From Clostridia bacterium (GTDB lineage Bacteria > Bacillota > Clostridia > Christensenellales > Aristaeellaceae), in contig JAFXZS010000008.1 in the NCBI GenBank assembly GCA_017541105.1, positions 124,001 to 188,000 on the forward strand: DNA of 64,000 bases, given 5' to 3'. Each line of letters opens with the position of its first letter. The first letter of the stretch is position 1. The position numbers were made by a program, and so were the translations under genes. The notes below the pieces were generated by a model that was given only the letters and a program-made list of their open reading frames with translations, was not told where the DNA came from and searched no databases. This document shows, piece by piece, positions 36,401 through 44,404 of this stretch.

Positions 36401-37312
36401 GGCATTCTCGTACCGCCCACTTCCTGCCTGAACCTTCGCGGCTCCGGCATTCTGAAAATCAATAACGGCCGGAACTATGCCGTAGGCATCGGCGCCAACT
36501 ACAATGATCCTTTCGGCACTATCTCCCTGCAGATGGAAGGCAGCCTCATCATCCGCTCCTCCGGGGATAAGGCAACCTGTATCGGGGGCGGCCGGAGTTC
36601 CGGGGACGGCATCCATATCCGCGGCGGCCGGCTGGATCTTCAGGCCAGCGGAATCAATGTGCTCGGCATCGGTTCTGCCGGCGGCGAGGTGGACATCGAT
36701 ATCGCCGACGCCCATGTGGATGTGCATGGGGAAGGAAACGACGCAGTGCTGATCGGCAGCGTCTCCGGCAATGCCCAGATGCGTCTCTCCGGCCATTACC
36801 ACCTCTCCTGTGCCTGCGAGCGTGCCGTTGCGCTGGGAACCATCACCGGCATCTCGGATGTGGTTGTATCCGGCGGAAGCCTTTCCGCCACCCTCCACTG
36901 TGATTCCGGTGCCATTCTCGGCACCTTCAGCGGGGAGGCAAAACAGACTTTCCGGGATACACTGGTCCGAATCCACGGCGAAGGAAACCGCATTGTAGGC
37001 TTCGGCAGCCTGACCGGCGCCTGCGATACCCGCATCGAAAGCGGCGAAATCCACGGGGATCTGCTTGCCGGTGAGCGTCTGCTCCTGGGCGGCAAACGTT
37101 CCCGTGTGATTATTACCGGCGGCAATATCCAGCTGCCGCAGGAAGGAGACATCATCCCTGTTTCACCGGGCGGAAACCCGCTGATTTTCCTGAATCCGAC
37201 AGGAGATCACTATGAGGAAACCTTCACCGACCGCCGCGCGGCCTGGACTTATCAGGCCGACCGTAACAAGGAAGGCTACCTGGGTGTCTGGATCCCCGCG
37301 GATAACCCGTAA
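33431..37312 (+). CDS. c-di-GMP phosphodiesterase-type protein: sugar-binding-like sensor, degenerate GGDEF, EAL, beta-helix
   Basis: The 1293-residue protein has four parts. Residues 1-290 resemble a LacI-type type 1 periplasmic-binding domain without a helix-turn-helix (IFCANDSMAAAVCDLLKSRGIRIPEDVIVTGFDG). Residues 465-600 resemble GGDEF, but the active-site motif is replaced by RISEDQF. Residues 640-885 are an EAL domain with key residues kept: E670 in YGYEALMR, N in FINTIP, E in FELTED, D785-D786 in AIDDFGTGHSN, K in IIKIDRG, and E in ALAEGVE. Residues 915-1293 are a repetitive Gly-rich beta-helix (GDGIHIRGGRLDLQASG) like carbohydrate-binding Cthe_2159 domains. No signal peptide or membrane helix is seen. 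ATG at 33431 follows GGAGGTG. Confidence 0.85.
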   Translation: METVPGAPKWIGVCLSQAHTFLKNEFLCELDREASAAGHGVIVFNSSMDWYWSRHGGNVTACVYDLIRYDLLSALIILHGDIYDPALLDRIISCAGARKIPILYIGGTHPGCISIVDDYEEPYKEVLRHVLRDHGVKDAFYIAGLREESNSRLRLKCWRDVMAEFSLPCGEEHFAYGNYLDTVAVQIVQSMLSEGRKLPRAIFCANDSMAAAVCDLLKSRGIRIPEDVIVTGFDGTPTAYLIQPQLTTCDSNPGMLARQVMEAIRSFDPSQPEQVLTHLYNPVLTVSCGCPPFIHERFNALTTLRQAEVLFTHENTLYYMVDQALEETEHYSFLNALSMLLLPNSALYLNRSLLEPDLDIDSIPDHPEPEMIMIPNCHPGEEPALCKVYLRDMPLPSRASSGVTVLNIIHSNARVCGYYAAHTDDLPADGQLIKRLSDVLNLIASVQLGRMKQHQLVARLENNLYVDSVCGLSNLKGLTRWYEDYTSRPGAKDRLLSLSIYGIPRYSWIYETYGMAETEEVIRLAARALKEANPEALHIARISEDQFAVIDDPVDETALSARIFTSGNTFFRIIEAQNASSSKPYFLEISSGMTHLEKGWEHVPLQNLISMAVGEMYLNRLRDNNSENALDAGNASLLSSTFNLLMEKNLFRFFFQPIVDAHSGLIYGYEALMRTDPLVNMTPLEILKTAQEQNRLDEVEQVTVFGIMERFVRNYSDFQGCKVFINTIPGHFLSEEDCLSLIRKYESFLDCFVFELTEDNPTSDAELNRLKSLCKPGAQMQIAIDDFGTGHSNILNLLRYSPQIIKIDRGLISGVATDANRRLFVRNTIDFAHQNGIKALAEGVETAAELRTVIDCGIDLIQGFYTGRPSEQPLRSISEKVRSEIMEENRQIANGEQQSVSYTPEDGETMDLLDLALRKVSCILLRSGSYILHGEKSHSVDIILRISDESHVSLMLQNVNLKGSSDPCIRLGANSVLDLAVEGPNTLNRDGILVPPTSCLNLRGSGILKINNGRNYAVGIGANYNDPFGTISLQMEGSLIIRSSGDKATCIGGGRSSGDGIHIRGGRLDLQASGINVLGIGSAGGEVDIDIADAHVDVHGEGNDAVLIGSVSGNAQMRLSGHYHLSCACERAVALGTITGISDVVVSGGSLSATLHCDSGAILGTFSGEAKQTFRDTLVRIHGEGNRIVGFGSLTGACDTRIESGEIHGDLLAGERLLLGGKRSRVIITGGNIQLPQEGDIIPVSPGGNPLIFLNPTGDHYEETFTDRRAAWTYQADRNKEGYLGVWIPADNP

Positions 37313-37317
37313 TCGCT

Positions 37318-37352
37318 GAAAAGCTTCGAAGCCCAACGGCTCCGAAGCTTTT
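37318..37352 (+). terminator. Terminator of the EAL/beta-helix gene
   Basis: AAAAGCTTCG and CGAAGCTTTTT pair around an AGCC...GGCT inner stem, followed by C TTTG. Confidence 0.8.
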
Positions 37353-37354
37353 TC

Positions 37355-37495
37355 TTTGTGTCATTCTGAGCGCAGCGAAAAATCCTCCCCTGTGTCATCT
37401 CGACCAAGCGAAGCGCGTGGAGAGATCTCCCACGTCTCGCCCCGCGTCATCCTATTCCCCCCGTGTCATTATGAGAACAGCGAAGAATCCTTTAC
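37355..37495. repeat. Cluster of short dispersed intergenic repeats
   Basis: Three related units lie in tandem: GTGTCATTCTGAGCGCAGCG (37357), GTCATCTCGACCAAGCGAAG with GTGGAGAGATCTC (37394-37430), and GTGTCATTATGAGAACAGCG (37462). A fourth copy lies at 13649. No reading frame is convincing here. Confidence 0.65.
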
Positions 37496-37499
37496 CTGT

Positions 37500-38480
37500 C
37501 TATTTGCTTCCGAAGGCAATCATACTTCCCATTGCCCGGGCAGCGCTTCTCCCCTGGATAATTGTCTTTCCGTTGAAGACCATGCAGGCGGTTCCCCCGC
37601 CGTCCAGGTTCAGGGCTTCCACACAGCCCAGTTCTTTCATCTTCTGCGCCACCCAGTCCAGATGCACCCCTGTATACTTGTTCTTGGGTTCTCCCTTGAC
37701 GACCAGCAGAATATAATGCCAGGGCTCAATCATTCCGATGGCAGCCCGCGGATCGTTGTATGCGTAATAGTCGGAGCCTTCCCCGGCTTCTTTTTCATTG
37801 ATCTCCCCGTCACGGATCAGCCAGGGTCCGAAAGCGAACACCTGCTGAGCCCCCTGTTCCAGGTATTCCTCCGGTGTGAGTTCGTCGCACAGGAAGGTCT
37901 TCATGCTCCCGTCCCCGTATACCGCCAGCGTATCCAGGGGAGGAAGATAACGTTTCATGGTGCTGTTCCGGGTCTTTTCACTGAGGAGTTCGCCGTTCCG
38001 GATAATAATGCCGCCCGGCCATTTCGCGCTTCCGTTATCCTTTGTCTGCAGCCGATGGCCGTAATAATCATCCGACACCGCCAGCATCACCGGATTATCC
38101 TTGACCAGCTTTTCCGGTTTCACCTTATAGTATCCGGCCACCTTCCTCTTGCTTGCCGGGGTGGCAATCGTAAACAGCGGAGACGCTTCCGATGCGTAGA
38201 CCTCCGCCACACAGTATTCCAGCGTCTTCTTCACTTTCTTGACCGTCTTCGTTTCCGTGTACCGGGTAATCCGGATGGAAAGGTTTTCCGTGGAATACTT
38301 CCAGACGCCTTCTTCCGGATCCTCCAGCAGGTACTCATCTCCGATGTTCTCCCCTGTCAGAAATCCGCGCTCATCAAACTGCCAGCCGCTGCTCTCCGCC
38401 TCGCTCAGGGCCCCTCCGGCCCCAAGCAGGAAAATCCCCGCCAGCAGGGCCGCGCACAGTCTGTTCAGTCCGTTCCTCAT
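37500..38480 (-). CDS. Secreted phosphodiester glycosidase family protein (NAGPA domain)
   Basis: This 326-residue exported protein has a signal peptide (residues 1-27). The C-terminal part matches the NAGPA domain (GPWLIRDGE, RAAIGMIEPWHYILLVV, LNLDGGGTACMVFNG), which hydrolyses GlcNAc-1-phosphodiesters and in bacteria acts on wall-linked glycans. Residues 60-130 form a beta-rich lead-in common in Clostridia. The gene is translated in overlap (4 bp) with the SDR gene. Substrate here is probably an envelope glycan; that is inferred. Confidence 0.87.
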   Translation of the reverse strand: MRNGLNRLCAALLAGIFLLGAGGALSEAESSGWQFDERGFLTGENIGDEYLLEDPEEGVWKYSTENLSIRITRYTETKTVKKVKKTLEYCVAEVYASEASPLFTIATPASKRKVAGYYKVKPEKLVKDNPVMLAVSDDYYGHRLQTKDNGSAKWPGGIIIRNGELLSEKTRNSTMKRYLPPLDTLAVYGDGSMKTFLCDELTPEEYLEQGAQQVFAFGPWLIRDGEINEKEAGEGSDYYAYNDPRAAIGMIEPWHYILLVVKGEPKNKYTGVHLDWVAQKMKELGCVEALNLDGGGTACMVFNGKTIIQGRSAARAMGSMIAFGSK

Positions 38481-39307
38481 GCCTTTTTCTTCTTTCTGAT
38501 ATAGTATCTCTCCAGGATTCCGGCGTTGACCCGTGCTCCGAGGAAACGGTGCACATAGACTGCCAGATGCTGGTCCGTACTGGCGATCCGCTTCCGGAAA
38601 GGAATCCGTTTCCGGTCCAGTGTCCGGGCGATTTTCCGGCCCAGCACGTCCGGATCCGACCCGTTTGTCTCGTCGTGATGGATGCGCGCCACAGCGCTTT
38701 CATAAGCCTCCGCGTAAGGGGAATCTGCATTCATGGCCACCGCGTGCGGCCGGTATTTGTCGCTGCCGCTGCGGTGATCCCCCGGTTCAACCAGCATCAC
38801 CTGTATTCCGTATGGCCTGACCTCGATTTTCAGACATTCGGCGTATCCCTCGACGGCATGCTTGCTGGCCGTATAAGCACTCTGGAAGGGAATCCCCAGC
38901 AATCCGTTAATGGAAGAGAACAGTACGATCTTCCCGCCGTTCCGCCTGCGCATCAGGGGAATGACCTCCCGGTTCATCCGTACCATCCCCAGATAGTTCG
39001 TGTCGATAACCCGGCGGTATTCATCCGTCAGCGTTTCCTCACAGCTTCCCAGCACCAGCATTCCGGCGCATTGCACCAGCGCGTCCGGCAGCGCGGTCTC
39101 GGCAGCCTTCCGGCAGAAGGCCCGGACGCTTTCCTCATCCGTCACATCCAGCGGCAGCCGCAGGATCCCGTCCTGTTCCCCGTTGTCCTGTCCGAAGCTT
39201 CGGGCTCCGGCAATCACCCGCCATCCGTCCGCCCGCAGGGCCATGGCTGTATGCAGTCCCAGCCCGCTGGAGGCGCCTGTCACCCATACCGTTTTCTGCG
39301 CGTCCAT
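38477..39307 (-). CDS. Short-chain dehydrogenase/reductase
   Basis: This 276-residue Rossmann-fold oxidoreductase shows the classical SDR motifs: TGASSGLGLHTA (NADP loop), NVAG-equivalent CAGMLV, and the catalytic Ser and YxxxK in FSSINGLLG...YTASKHAVEGY. ATG at 39307 is preceded by GGAGCGGG. The substrate is unknown; the extended C-terminus (VEPGDHRSG) is like lipid or sugar-modifying members. It is coupled to the NAGPA gene, so a role in envelope glycan or lipid metabolism is possible. Confidence 0.88.
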   Translation of the reverse strand: MDAQKTVWVTGASSGLGLHTAMALRADGWRVIAGARSFGQDNGEQDGILRLPLDVTDEESVRAFCRKAAETALPDALVQCAGMLVLGSCEETLTDEYRRVIDTNYLGMVRMNREVIPLMRRRNGGKIVLFSSINGLLGIPFQSAYTASKHAVEGYAECLKIEVRPYGIQVMLVEPGDHRSGSDKYRPHAVAMNADSPYAEAYESAVARIHHDETNGSDPDVLGRKIARTLDRKRIPFRKRIASTDQHLAVYVHRFLGARVNAGILERYYIRKKKKA

Positions 39308-39389
39308 GCCGTGTCCCGCTCCTTCATCGTGCTTCCCGGAAACAGTTCCTGCCCATTGTACCCGATGCCGTCCTTTTCCGCAAGGTGCC

Positions 39390-39677
39390 TCAGCATTCAA
39401 AATCACACGCCACGGAGGCGCTCCGAACTTCGTGCATCCGCTTCTTCACCGGCATGTGGACAGGATGTGTCTGATAAGCACGGAAGGAATCCATGCTGTC
39501 AAAAGTGGTCACCAGTGCGATATCATAGGACCTCTCGCTGTGCAGCACATCCTGTCCGGCCTCCAGATCCATCAGGCCTTCGATTTTTCCCTTCATGCCG
39601 TAGAAATTCTTCACCAGCTGGGGGATCTCCGCCTTGTATTCGTCCTTGATCTGAAACAAAACAATATGCCGAATCAT
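39390..39677 (-). CDS. Dabb (stress-responsive alpha/beta barrel) family protein
   Basis: This 95-residue ferredoxin-like fold protein begins MIRHIVLFQIKDEYKAEI and has DIALVTTFDSMDSFRAYQTHPVH, the Dabb hallmark with conserved His pair. Such proteins form dimers; some are polyketide-cyclase-like, most have no known role. It lies between the GGGtGRT operon and the SDR gene on the same strand, separated from the former by a terminator. Confidence 0.88.
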   Translation of the reverse strand: MIRHIVLFQIKDEYKAEIPQLVKNFYGMKGKIEGLMDLEAGQDVLHSERSYDIALVTTFDSMDSFRAYQTHPVHMPVKKRMHEVRSASVACDFEC

Positions 39678-39709
39678 TTTTCTTTCCTCCCTTTGCCCGG
39701 ATTTGAAAA

Positions 39710-39740
39710 GGACGCTCCCGAAGCACCTTCGGGAGCGTCC
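39710..39740 (-). terminator. Terminator of the GGGtGRT operon
   Basis: On the minus strand the hairpin GGACGCTCCCGAAG/CTTCGGGAGCGTCC is followed by TTTTC. Confidence 0.85.
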
Positions 39741-39753
39741 GCCTGTCAGTGTC

Positions 39754-40773
39754 TTACTTGGCCATAGCCTGCTGCACCGCCACGGCCACCGCCACGGTCA
39801 TACCGACCATGGGGTTATTGCCGGCGCCCAGGAAACCCATCATTTCCACATGGGCAGGCACGGAAGAAGATCCGGCGAACTGCGCGTCGCTGTGCATCCG
39901 TCCCATCGTGTCGGTCATACCGTAGGAGGCAGGGCCCGCAGCCATATTGTCAGGATGCAGGGTCCGTCCGGTGCCGCCGCCGGAAGCCACGGAGAAGTAC
40001 TTCTTTCCGGCTTCCCAGCGTTCCTTCTTGTAGGTGCCCGCAACGGGATGCTGGAACCGGGTGGGGTTGGTGGAGTTGCCGGTAATGGAAACGTCCGCTC
40101 CCTCATGCCACATGATGGCAACGCCTTCACGCACGTCATCCGCGCCGTAGCAGTTGACCTTGGCCCGGTCACCGGTGGAATAGGCGGTCTTGCTGACGAT
40201 GGTCAGCGCGTGATCTTCCTTCACGTCGGCGCTCAGGTAGTCATACTTGGTCTGCACATAGGTGAAACCGTTGATACGGCTGATAATCATGGCGGCATCC
40301 TTGCCCAGGCCGTTCAGAATCACGCGCAGGGGTTTCGTCCGGACCTTGTTGGCGTTCAGCGCGATCTTGATGGCGCCTTCCGCCGCGGCAAAAGACTCAT
40401 GGCCGGCCAGGAATGCGAAGCATTCGGTTTCCTCGTCCAGCAGCATGGCGCCCAGATTTCCGTGCCCGATGCCTACCTGGCGCTGGTCTGCCACAGAACC
40501 CGGAATGCAGAAGGCCTGCAGGCCCACGCCGATCCACTTGGCAGCTTCCGCCGCGTTCTTCGCGCCTTCCTTCATGGCAATGGCGGCGCCCAGTTCATAT
40601 GCCCATTTCACGTTCTCAAAGCAGATGGGCTGTGTGCTTTCCACGATGGAGTACGCGTCAACGCCCTTCCCGTTGGTGAAAGCTTTCACTTCGTCAAAAT
40701 CTTTGAATCCGTATTTGTCCAGAACAGGCTGCAGCTGAGGCATGCGGCCTTCGTAGTTTTCAAACAGAGCCAT
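39754..40773 (-). CDS. GGGtGRT family protein
   Basis: This 339-residue protein matches the GGGtGRT family, named for its motif (here ASGGGTGRTLHPDN). The family has no known biochemical role. Its first ATG (40773) begins MALFENYEGRM behind GGGGAGGTG; a GTG three codons earlier is in frame but sits inside the ribosome site. The protein is soluble, with no signal peptide, and contains a possible nucleotide-like stretch (VGIGHGNLGAM). It is 15 bp downstream of a NifU-like gene, a pairing seen across Clostridia, so the two probably act together on an iron-sulfur or thiol process. Confidence 0.88.
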   Translation of the reverse strand: MALFENYEGRMPQLQPVLDKYGFKDFDEVKAFTNGKGVDAYSIVESTQPICFENVKWAYELGAAIAMKEGAKNAAEAAKWIGVGLQAFCIPGSVADQRQVGIGHGNLGAMLLDEETECFAFLAGHESFAAAEGAIKIALNANKVRTKPLRVILNGLGKDAAMIISRINGFTYVQTKYDYLSADVKEDHALTIVSKTAYSTGDRAKVNCYGADDVREGVAIMWHEGADVSITGNSTNPTRFQHPVAGTYKKERWEAGKKYFSVASGGGTGRTLHPDNMAAGPASYGMTDTMGRMHSDAQFAGSSSVPAHVEMMGFLGAGNNPMVGMTVAVAVAVQQAMAK

Positions 40774-40788
40774 TCGTCGCACCTCCCC

Positions 40789-41490
40789 TTACTCTTTGCG
40801 CGGGTCAATCCATTTGACCGCGCCGTCTTCGGCCTTGAACCGGCCGTAGGTGCCGAGATTCTTCTCGTACGCTTCATTCGGGGACATGCCCTTCTTGATG
40901 GCGTCCATCATCTTGCCCAGGCTCAGGAACTGATAGCCGCAAACCTGATCATCCTTGTCCAGCGCCATCTTGACCACGTAGCCTTCGGTCATCTCCAGAT
41001 AGCGGGTACCCTTTTCCTTCGTGCCGTACATGGTTCCCACCATGGAACGCAGGCCCTTGCCCAGGTCTTCCAGGCCGGCGCCGATCCGCAGGCCGTCATC
41101 GGAGAACGCGCTCTGGGTGCGGCCGTACACGATCTGCAGGAACAGTTCCCGCATGGCGGTATTGATGGCATCGCAAACCAGGTCGGTGTTCATCGCTTCC
41201 AGGATGGTCTTGCCGGGCAGAATCTCACTGGCCATGGCGGCGGAGTGTGTCATGCCGGAGCAACCGATGGTCTCCACCAGCGCTTCCTCAATCACGCCGT
41301 TCTTCACGTTCAGGCTCAGCTTGCAGGCGCCCTGCTGCGGAGCGCACCAGCCGATTCCGTGGGTATAACCGGAAATGTCCTTGATTTCCTTGGCCTGAAT
41401 CCATTTCCCTTCTTCAGGGATCGGTGCGGGGCCGTGGTTCGGGCCCTTCGCAACACAGACCATGTCTTCAACTTCTTTGGTGTATTGCAT
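40789..41490 (-). CDS. NifU/IscU-like iron-sulfur cluster scaffold protein
   Basis: This 233-residue protein resembles the NifU N-terminal scaffold. Cysteines that would hold a nascent cluster appear in the expected order: GWCAPQQGACKL, VETIGCSGMTHSA and DLVCDAINTAM. It has an N-terminal extension and a longer C-terminal half than IscU (about 130 residues), so it is a divergent subgroup. It is the first gene of the pair with the GGGtGRT protein. No cysteine desulfurase is nearby. Function in cluster assembly is inferred from the family. Confidence 0.85.
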   Translation of the reverse strand: MQYTKEVEDMVCVAKGPNHGPAPIPEEGKWIQAKEIKDISGYTHGIGWCAPQQGACKLSLNVKNGVIEEALVETIGCSGMTHSAAMASEILPGKTILEAMNTDLVCDAINTAMRELFLQIVYGRTQSAFSDDGLRIGAGLEDLGKGLRSMVGTMYGTKEKGTRYLEMTEGYVVKMALDKDDQVCGYQFLSLGKMMDAIKKGMSPNEAYEKNLGTYGRFKAEDGAVKWIDPRKE

Positions 41491-41603
41491 GTGACTCGGT
41501 TCCTCCTGTTCAGGTTGATATGTGTATCCGATTCAGTATATCATAACCCTTTATGCTTGTACATCTTTTTTTGTATGTCTCCGGCGCCTTCGAAGGGATC
41601 CGG

Positions 41604-42281
41604 TTACGCCAAAGCTTCCAATATCCTCCGGATTGCCCCGAAGGCTTTCTCCGCGCTTTTTCTCACGTTGGCGCTGAAATCTTCCCCGTTTCCGTCAAAC
41701 GTGTCGCTGATGCACTTGACAGACAGGCATCGCACGCCGCTGCGCTCACAGACCCGCGCGATCGCGGCAATCTCCATGTCGCAGATACTGCAGCCCATTT
41801 CCCGCAGGCGCAGTTTTTCTGCCCGGTTCTCAACAAACTTGTCGGCGCTGGCCGCTGCGACCTTCCGGATCCCCGGGATCTGTTCCGTCACCATCTGAAC
41901 CAGATCCCTGTCCAGCGGAATAAACTCATCCGGATATTCCAGATACTGTCCCTTCTTCAGCGGTATGAAGGGAGAGATGTCAAAATCATAGTGGCAGACC
42001 TTTTCCACAACAAACAGGTCCTCCACCTTCAGGTCCTCCTCCAGTGCGCCGGTAACTCCGAAGTTTACGATCATGTCACATCCGTAACGCACAATCAGCA
42101 GCATGGTGGCAGCCGCCGCATCGATTTCCCCGCATCCGGAGCACACAGCGAAGATCTCATGTCCCTCCATTCGGGTTTTATAGACAGTACGGTTCGCCGC
42201 CGTCTCCTCGGTCCGCGATTCCCCGCTCTTCAGGAATGCCTCCAGCTCCTGTTCGACCGCGATTAACAGTCCGATTTTCAT
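41604..42281 (-). CDS. mtnN: 5'-methylthioadenosine/S-adenosylhomocysteine nucleosidase
   Basis: This 225-residue enzyme cleaves adenine from MTA and SAH (and 5'-deoxyadenosine from radical SAM reactions). GVTGALEEDLKVEDLFVVE, the catalytic Glu in CDMEIAAIARVC and the Asp in SVKCISDTFDG are visible. ATG at 42281 follows GGGAGGG and starts MKIGLLIAVEQEL as in the family. It is monocistronic, between the tsf terminator and the NifU-like gene. Confidence 0.93.
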   Translation of the reverse strand: MKIGLLIAVEQELEAFLKSGESRTEETAANRTVYKTRMEGHEIFAVCSGCGEIDAAAATMLLIVRYGCDMIVNFGVTGALEEDLKVEDLFVVEKVCHYDFDISPFIPLKKGQYLEYPDEFIPLDRDLVQMVTEQIPGIRKVAAASADKFVENRAEKLRLREMGCSICDMEIAAIARVCERSGVRCLSVKCISDTFDGNGEDFSANVRKSAEKAFGAIRRILEALA

Positions 42282-42315
42282 GCCTGATCCCTCCCCGATG
42301 ATCCATGTTCTCAAA

Positions 42316-42347
42316 CAACAAGGGCTGTCATCTGACAGCCCTTGTTG
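42316..42347 (-). terminator. Terminator of rpsB-tsf
   Basis: Perfect 15-bp inverted repeat CAACAAGGGCTGTCA/TGACAGCCCTTGTTG just after the tsf stop. Confidence 0.85.
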
Positions 42348-42358
42348 TATATAATCTC

Positions 42359-43285
42359 TTACTTTTGCATGGCGGCGATTTCAGCGGCAAGATCGTCCTT
42401 CCGCTTCTCGATGCCCTCGCCCCGCTCGAACCGGCTGAACCGAACGATATCCAGCTCCGCTCCGGCTTCCTTTGCGATCTCGGCCATCAGGTTCTTGATA
42501 TTCTTGTCGCCGTCCTTGACGAAAGGCTGCTCCAGCAGGCAGACTTCCTTGTAGTACTTTTCGATCCGGCCTTCAACCATCCGGTCAACGATCTTCTCGG
42601 GCTTGCCTTCATTCAGCGCCTGCGCCCGCAGGATCTCCTTTTCCTTCTCCAGCTTCTCGGTGTCCACTTCTTCCCTGCGGACCGCTTCGGGCTTCGCCGC
42701 AGCGATCTGCAGCGCCAGGTCATGGGCAAAGGTCTTCACGGTGTCGTTGGTGCGGCTGGCTTCATCGGCAGCCACTTCAACCATGACGCCCACCTTGCCG
42801 CCCAGATGAATATAGGTGGAAACCACACCCTCGGTCTCATAGCGGCTGAAGCGGCGAATGCTGATCTTTTCACCGATCGCGACGGTGGCGTCGCTGACCA
42901 GGTCGGAAATGGTCTTGCTGCTGTCATCCACAAAAGCCTGGGTCAGCAGGGCGTCCACATCCGCGGGATTTGCCAGAGCGATATGCTTGGCAACGTTATT
43001 GGCGAACTTGACGAAGTTGTCGGTCTTGGCAACGAAGTCGGTTTCACAGTTGACCTCAACGATCGCGCCGATCTTTCCGTCTTCACTCACATACTGGGCG
43101 ACCACGCCTTCCGCGGCGATGCGGCTGGCCTTCTTGGCGGCCTGGCTCAGTCCCTTTTCACGAAGCCATTCGATGGCCTTTTCCATATCGCCGTCGCTTT
43201 CGACCAGCGCTTTCTTGCAGTCCATCATGCCGGCGCTGGTGCGCTCACGCAGTTCTTTTACCATGGCGGAAGTAATTGCTGCCAT
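42359..43285 (-). CDS. tsf: Translation elongation factor Ts
   Basis: This 308-residue factor recycles EF-Tu by nucleotide exchange. It begins [21 protein letters not shown], with the conserved TDFVA region ([14 protein letters not shown]) and the EF-Tu-contact parts. The C-terminal region has [14 protein letters not shown]. The upstream part of the open frame overlaps the rpsB end region and is not used; ATG at 43285 follows AAAGGATTG. Second gene of rpsB-tsf. Confidence 0.96.
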   Translation of the reverse strand: MAAITSAMVKELRERTSAGMMDCKKALVESDGDMEKAIEWLREKGLSQAAKKASRIAAEGVVAQYVSEDGKIGAIVEVNCETDFVAKTDNFVKFANNVAKHIALANPADVDALLTQAFVDDSSKTISDLVSDATVAIGEKISIRRFSRYETEGVVSTYIHLGGKVGVMVEVAADEASRTNDTVKTFAHDLALQIAAAKPEAVRREEVDTEKLEKEKEILRAQALNEGKPEKIVDRMVEGRIEKYYKEVCLLEQPFVKDGDKNIKNLMAEIAKEAGAELDIVRFSRFERGEGIEKRKDDLAAEIAAMQK

Positions 43286-43359
43286 ATTCAGATCAATCCT
43301 TTCTCTGTTCTCTATAAAATCGGAAGCAACATAATCTCTTCCCGTTTCGTTCATAAACC

Positions 43360-43377
43360 CCGTACTTTGCAGTACGG
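43360..43377 (-). terminator. Small hairpin in the rpsB-tsf gap
   Basis: CCGTACT/AGTACGG with a 4-base loop lies 12 bp after the rpsB stop. It may be an attenuator, since S2 is needed in lower amount than EF-Ts; no T-run follows, so it is weak. Confidence 0.4.
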
Positions 43378-43388
43378 CAGCGGCTTTC

Positions 43389-44132
43389 TCAGGCTTCAGG
43401 CTTTTCCTCTGCCGCGGGGGCGGCAGCTTCTTCCGCCGCTTCCGTCTGCTCACCCTGCTTGCCTTCCAGCACAGCATCAGCCAGCTTGCCGGCAATCAGC
43501 TTCACGGCGCGGATAGCGTCATCGTTGCCGGGAATCACATAATCGATTTCATCCGGGTCGCAGTTGGTATCGACAATACCCACGATCGGGATTCCCAGAA
43601 TGCGGGCTTCCGTGACCGCAATATGCTCCTTGCGGGGATCCACAACGAACAGGGCTCCGGGCAGCTTCTTCATTTCACGGATACCGCCCAGGTTAGTCTG
43701 CAGCTTTTCCCGCTCGTGGATCAGCTTGATAACTTCCTTCTTGGGCAGCACGTCAAACTGGCCGCTCTGCTCCATTCTGTCGATCTGGTTCAGCCGGTCA
43801 ATCCGGGTACGGATGGTTTTGAAGTTGGTCAGCATGCCGCCCAGCCAGCGGTTGTTGACATAGAACATGTTGCAGCGCTTCGCTTCGCTCTCGATGGATT
43901 CCTGCGCCTGCTTCTTGGTGCCGACGAACAGAATGCTCTTGCCTTCCATCGCGATATCACGGACGAAAGCGTACGCTTCATCCACCTTGCGGACGGTCTT
44001 CTGCAGGTCGATGATGTAGATACCGTTGCGTTCAGTGAAGATGTACTGCGCCATCTTCGGGTTCCACCGGCGGGTCTGATGACCGAAATGCACGCCGGCT
44101 TCCAGGAGCTGTTTCATGGAAATGACTGCCAT
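43389..44132 (-). CDS. rpsB: 30S ribosomal protein S2
   Basis: This 247-residue ribosomal protein begins [23 protein letters not shown] and contains the S2 signatures [10 protein letters not shown] and [12 protein letters not shown]. The C-terminus is extended by an Ala/Glu-rich tail ([20 protein letters not shown]), as in many Clostridia. The ATG at 44132 follows GGAGGG. It heads the rpsB-tsf operon, from a promoter at 44234-44262. Confidence 0.97.
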   Translation of the reverse strand: MAVISMKQLLEAGVHFGHQTRRWNPKMAQYIFTERNGIYIIDLQKTVRKVDEAYAFVRDIAMEGKSILFVGTKKQAQESIESEAKRCNMFYVNNRWLGGMLTNFKTIRTRIDRLNQIDRMEQSGQFDVLPKKEVIKLIHEREKLQTNLGGIREMKKLPGALFVVDPRKEHIAVTEARILGIPIVGIVDTNCDPDEIDYVIPGNDDAIRAVKLIAGKLADAVLEGKQGEQTEAAEEAAAPAAEEKPEA

Positions 44133-44233
44133 TGGGGTTCCCTCCTTGTTATTCTCCACCCCTTTCTCCTTCGCAACCGGCCACCGCGGGAGCGGCACAA
44201 GCAGTCGCAGAGAAAAGGTGCGTAATCGGATGG

Positions 44234-44262
44234 ATTTTATCACACCTTTCTGCCAAAATCAA
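44234..44262 (-). promoter_or_regulatory. Promoter for rpsB-tsf with a structured leader
   Basis: On the minus strand TTGATT and TAAAAT are 17 bp apart. The leader of about 95 nt includes a GCCGC/GCGG hairpin that could be an autoregulatory S2 site, but this is not proven. Confidence 0.7.
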
Positions 44263-44281
44263 GACAGAAAAAAGACAAAAC

Positions 44282-44313
44282 CGGGAAAAGCCGGACAATT
44301 CCGGCTTTTCCCG
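44282..44313. terminator. Hairpin between rpsB promoter and cystatin-like gene
   Basis: CGGGAAAAGCCGGA/TCCGGCTTTTCCCG is a 14-bp perfect stem. It lies after the end of the cystatin-like gene on the minus strand and probably terminates it. Confidence 0.6.
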
Positions 44314-44404
44314 AATTCCGTCATTTATGGATACCATTTGGCAAGGGGCTCACGGCCTGCGCGGAGAAACTTCCCTTACGCACATACCGCTCCGGCGTAT
44401 CGGA

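Noticed and set aside
37313-37499. CRISPR-like spacing of repeats after the EAL gene
   Set aside because: Units differ in length and sequence and there are only three; no leader or cas genes.
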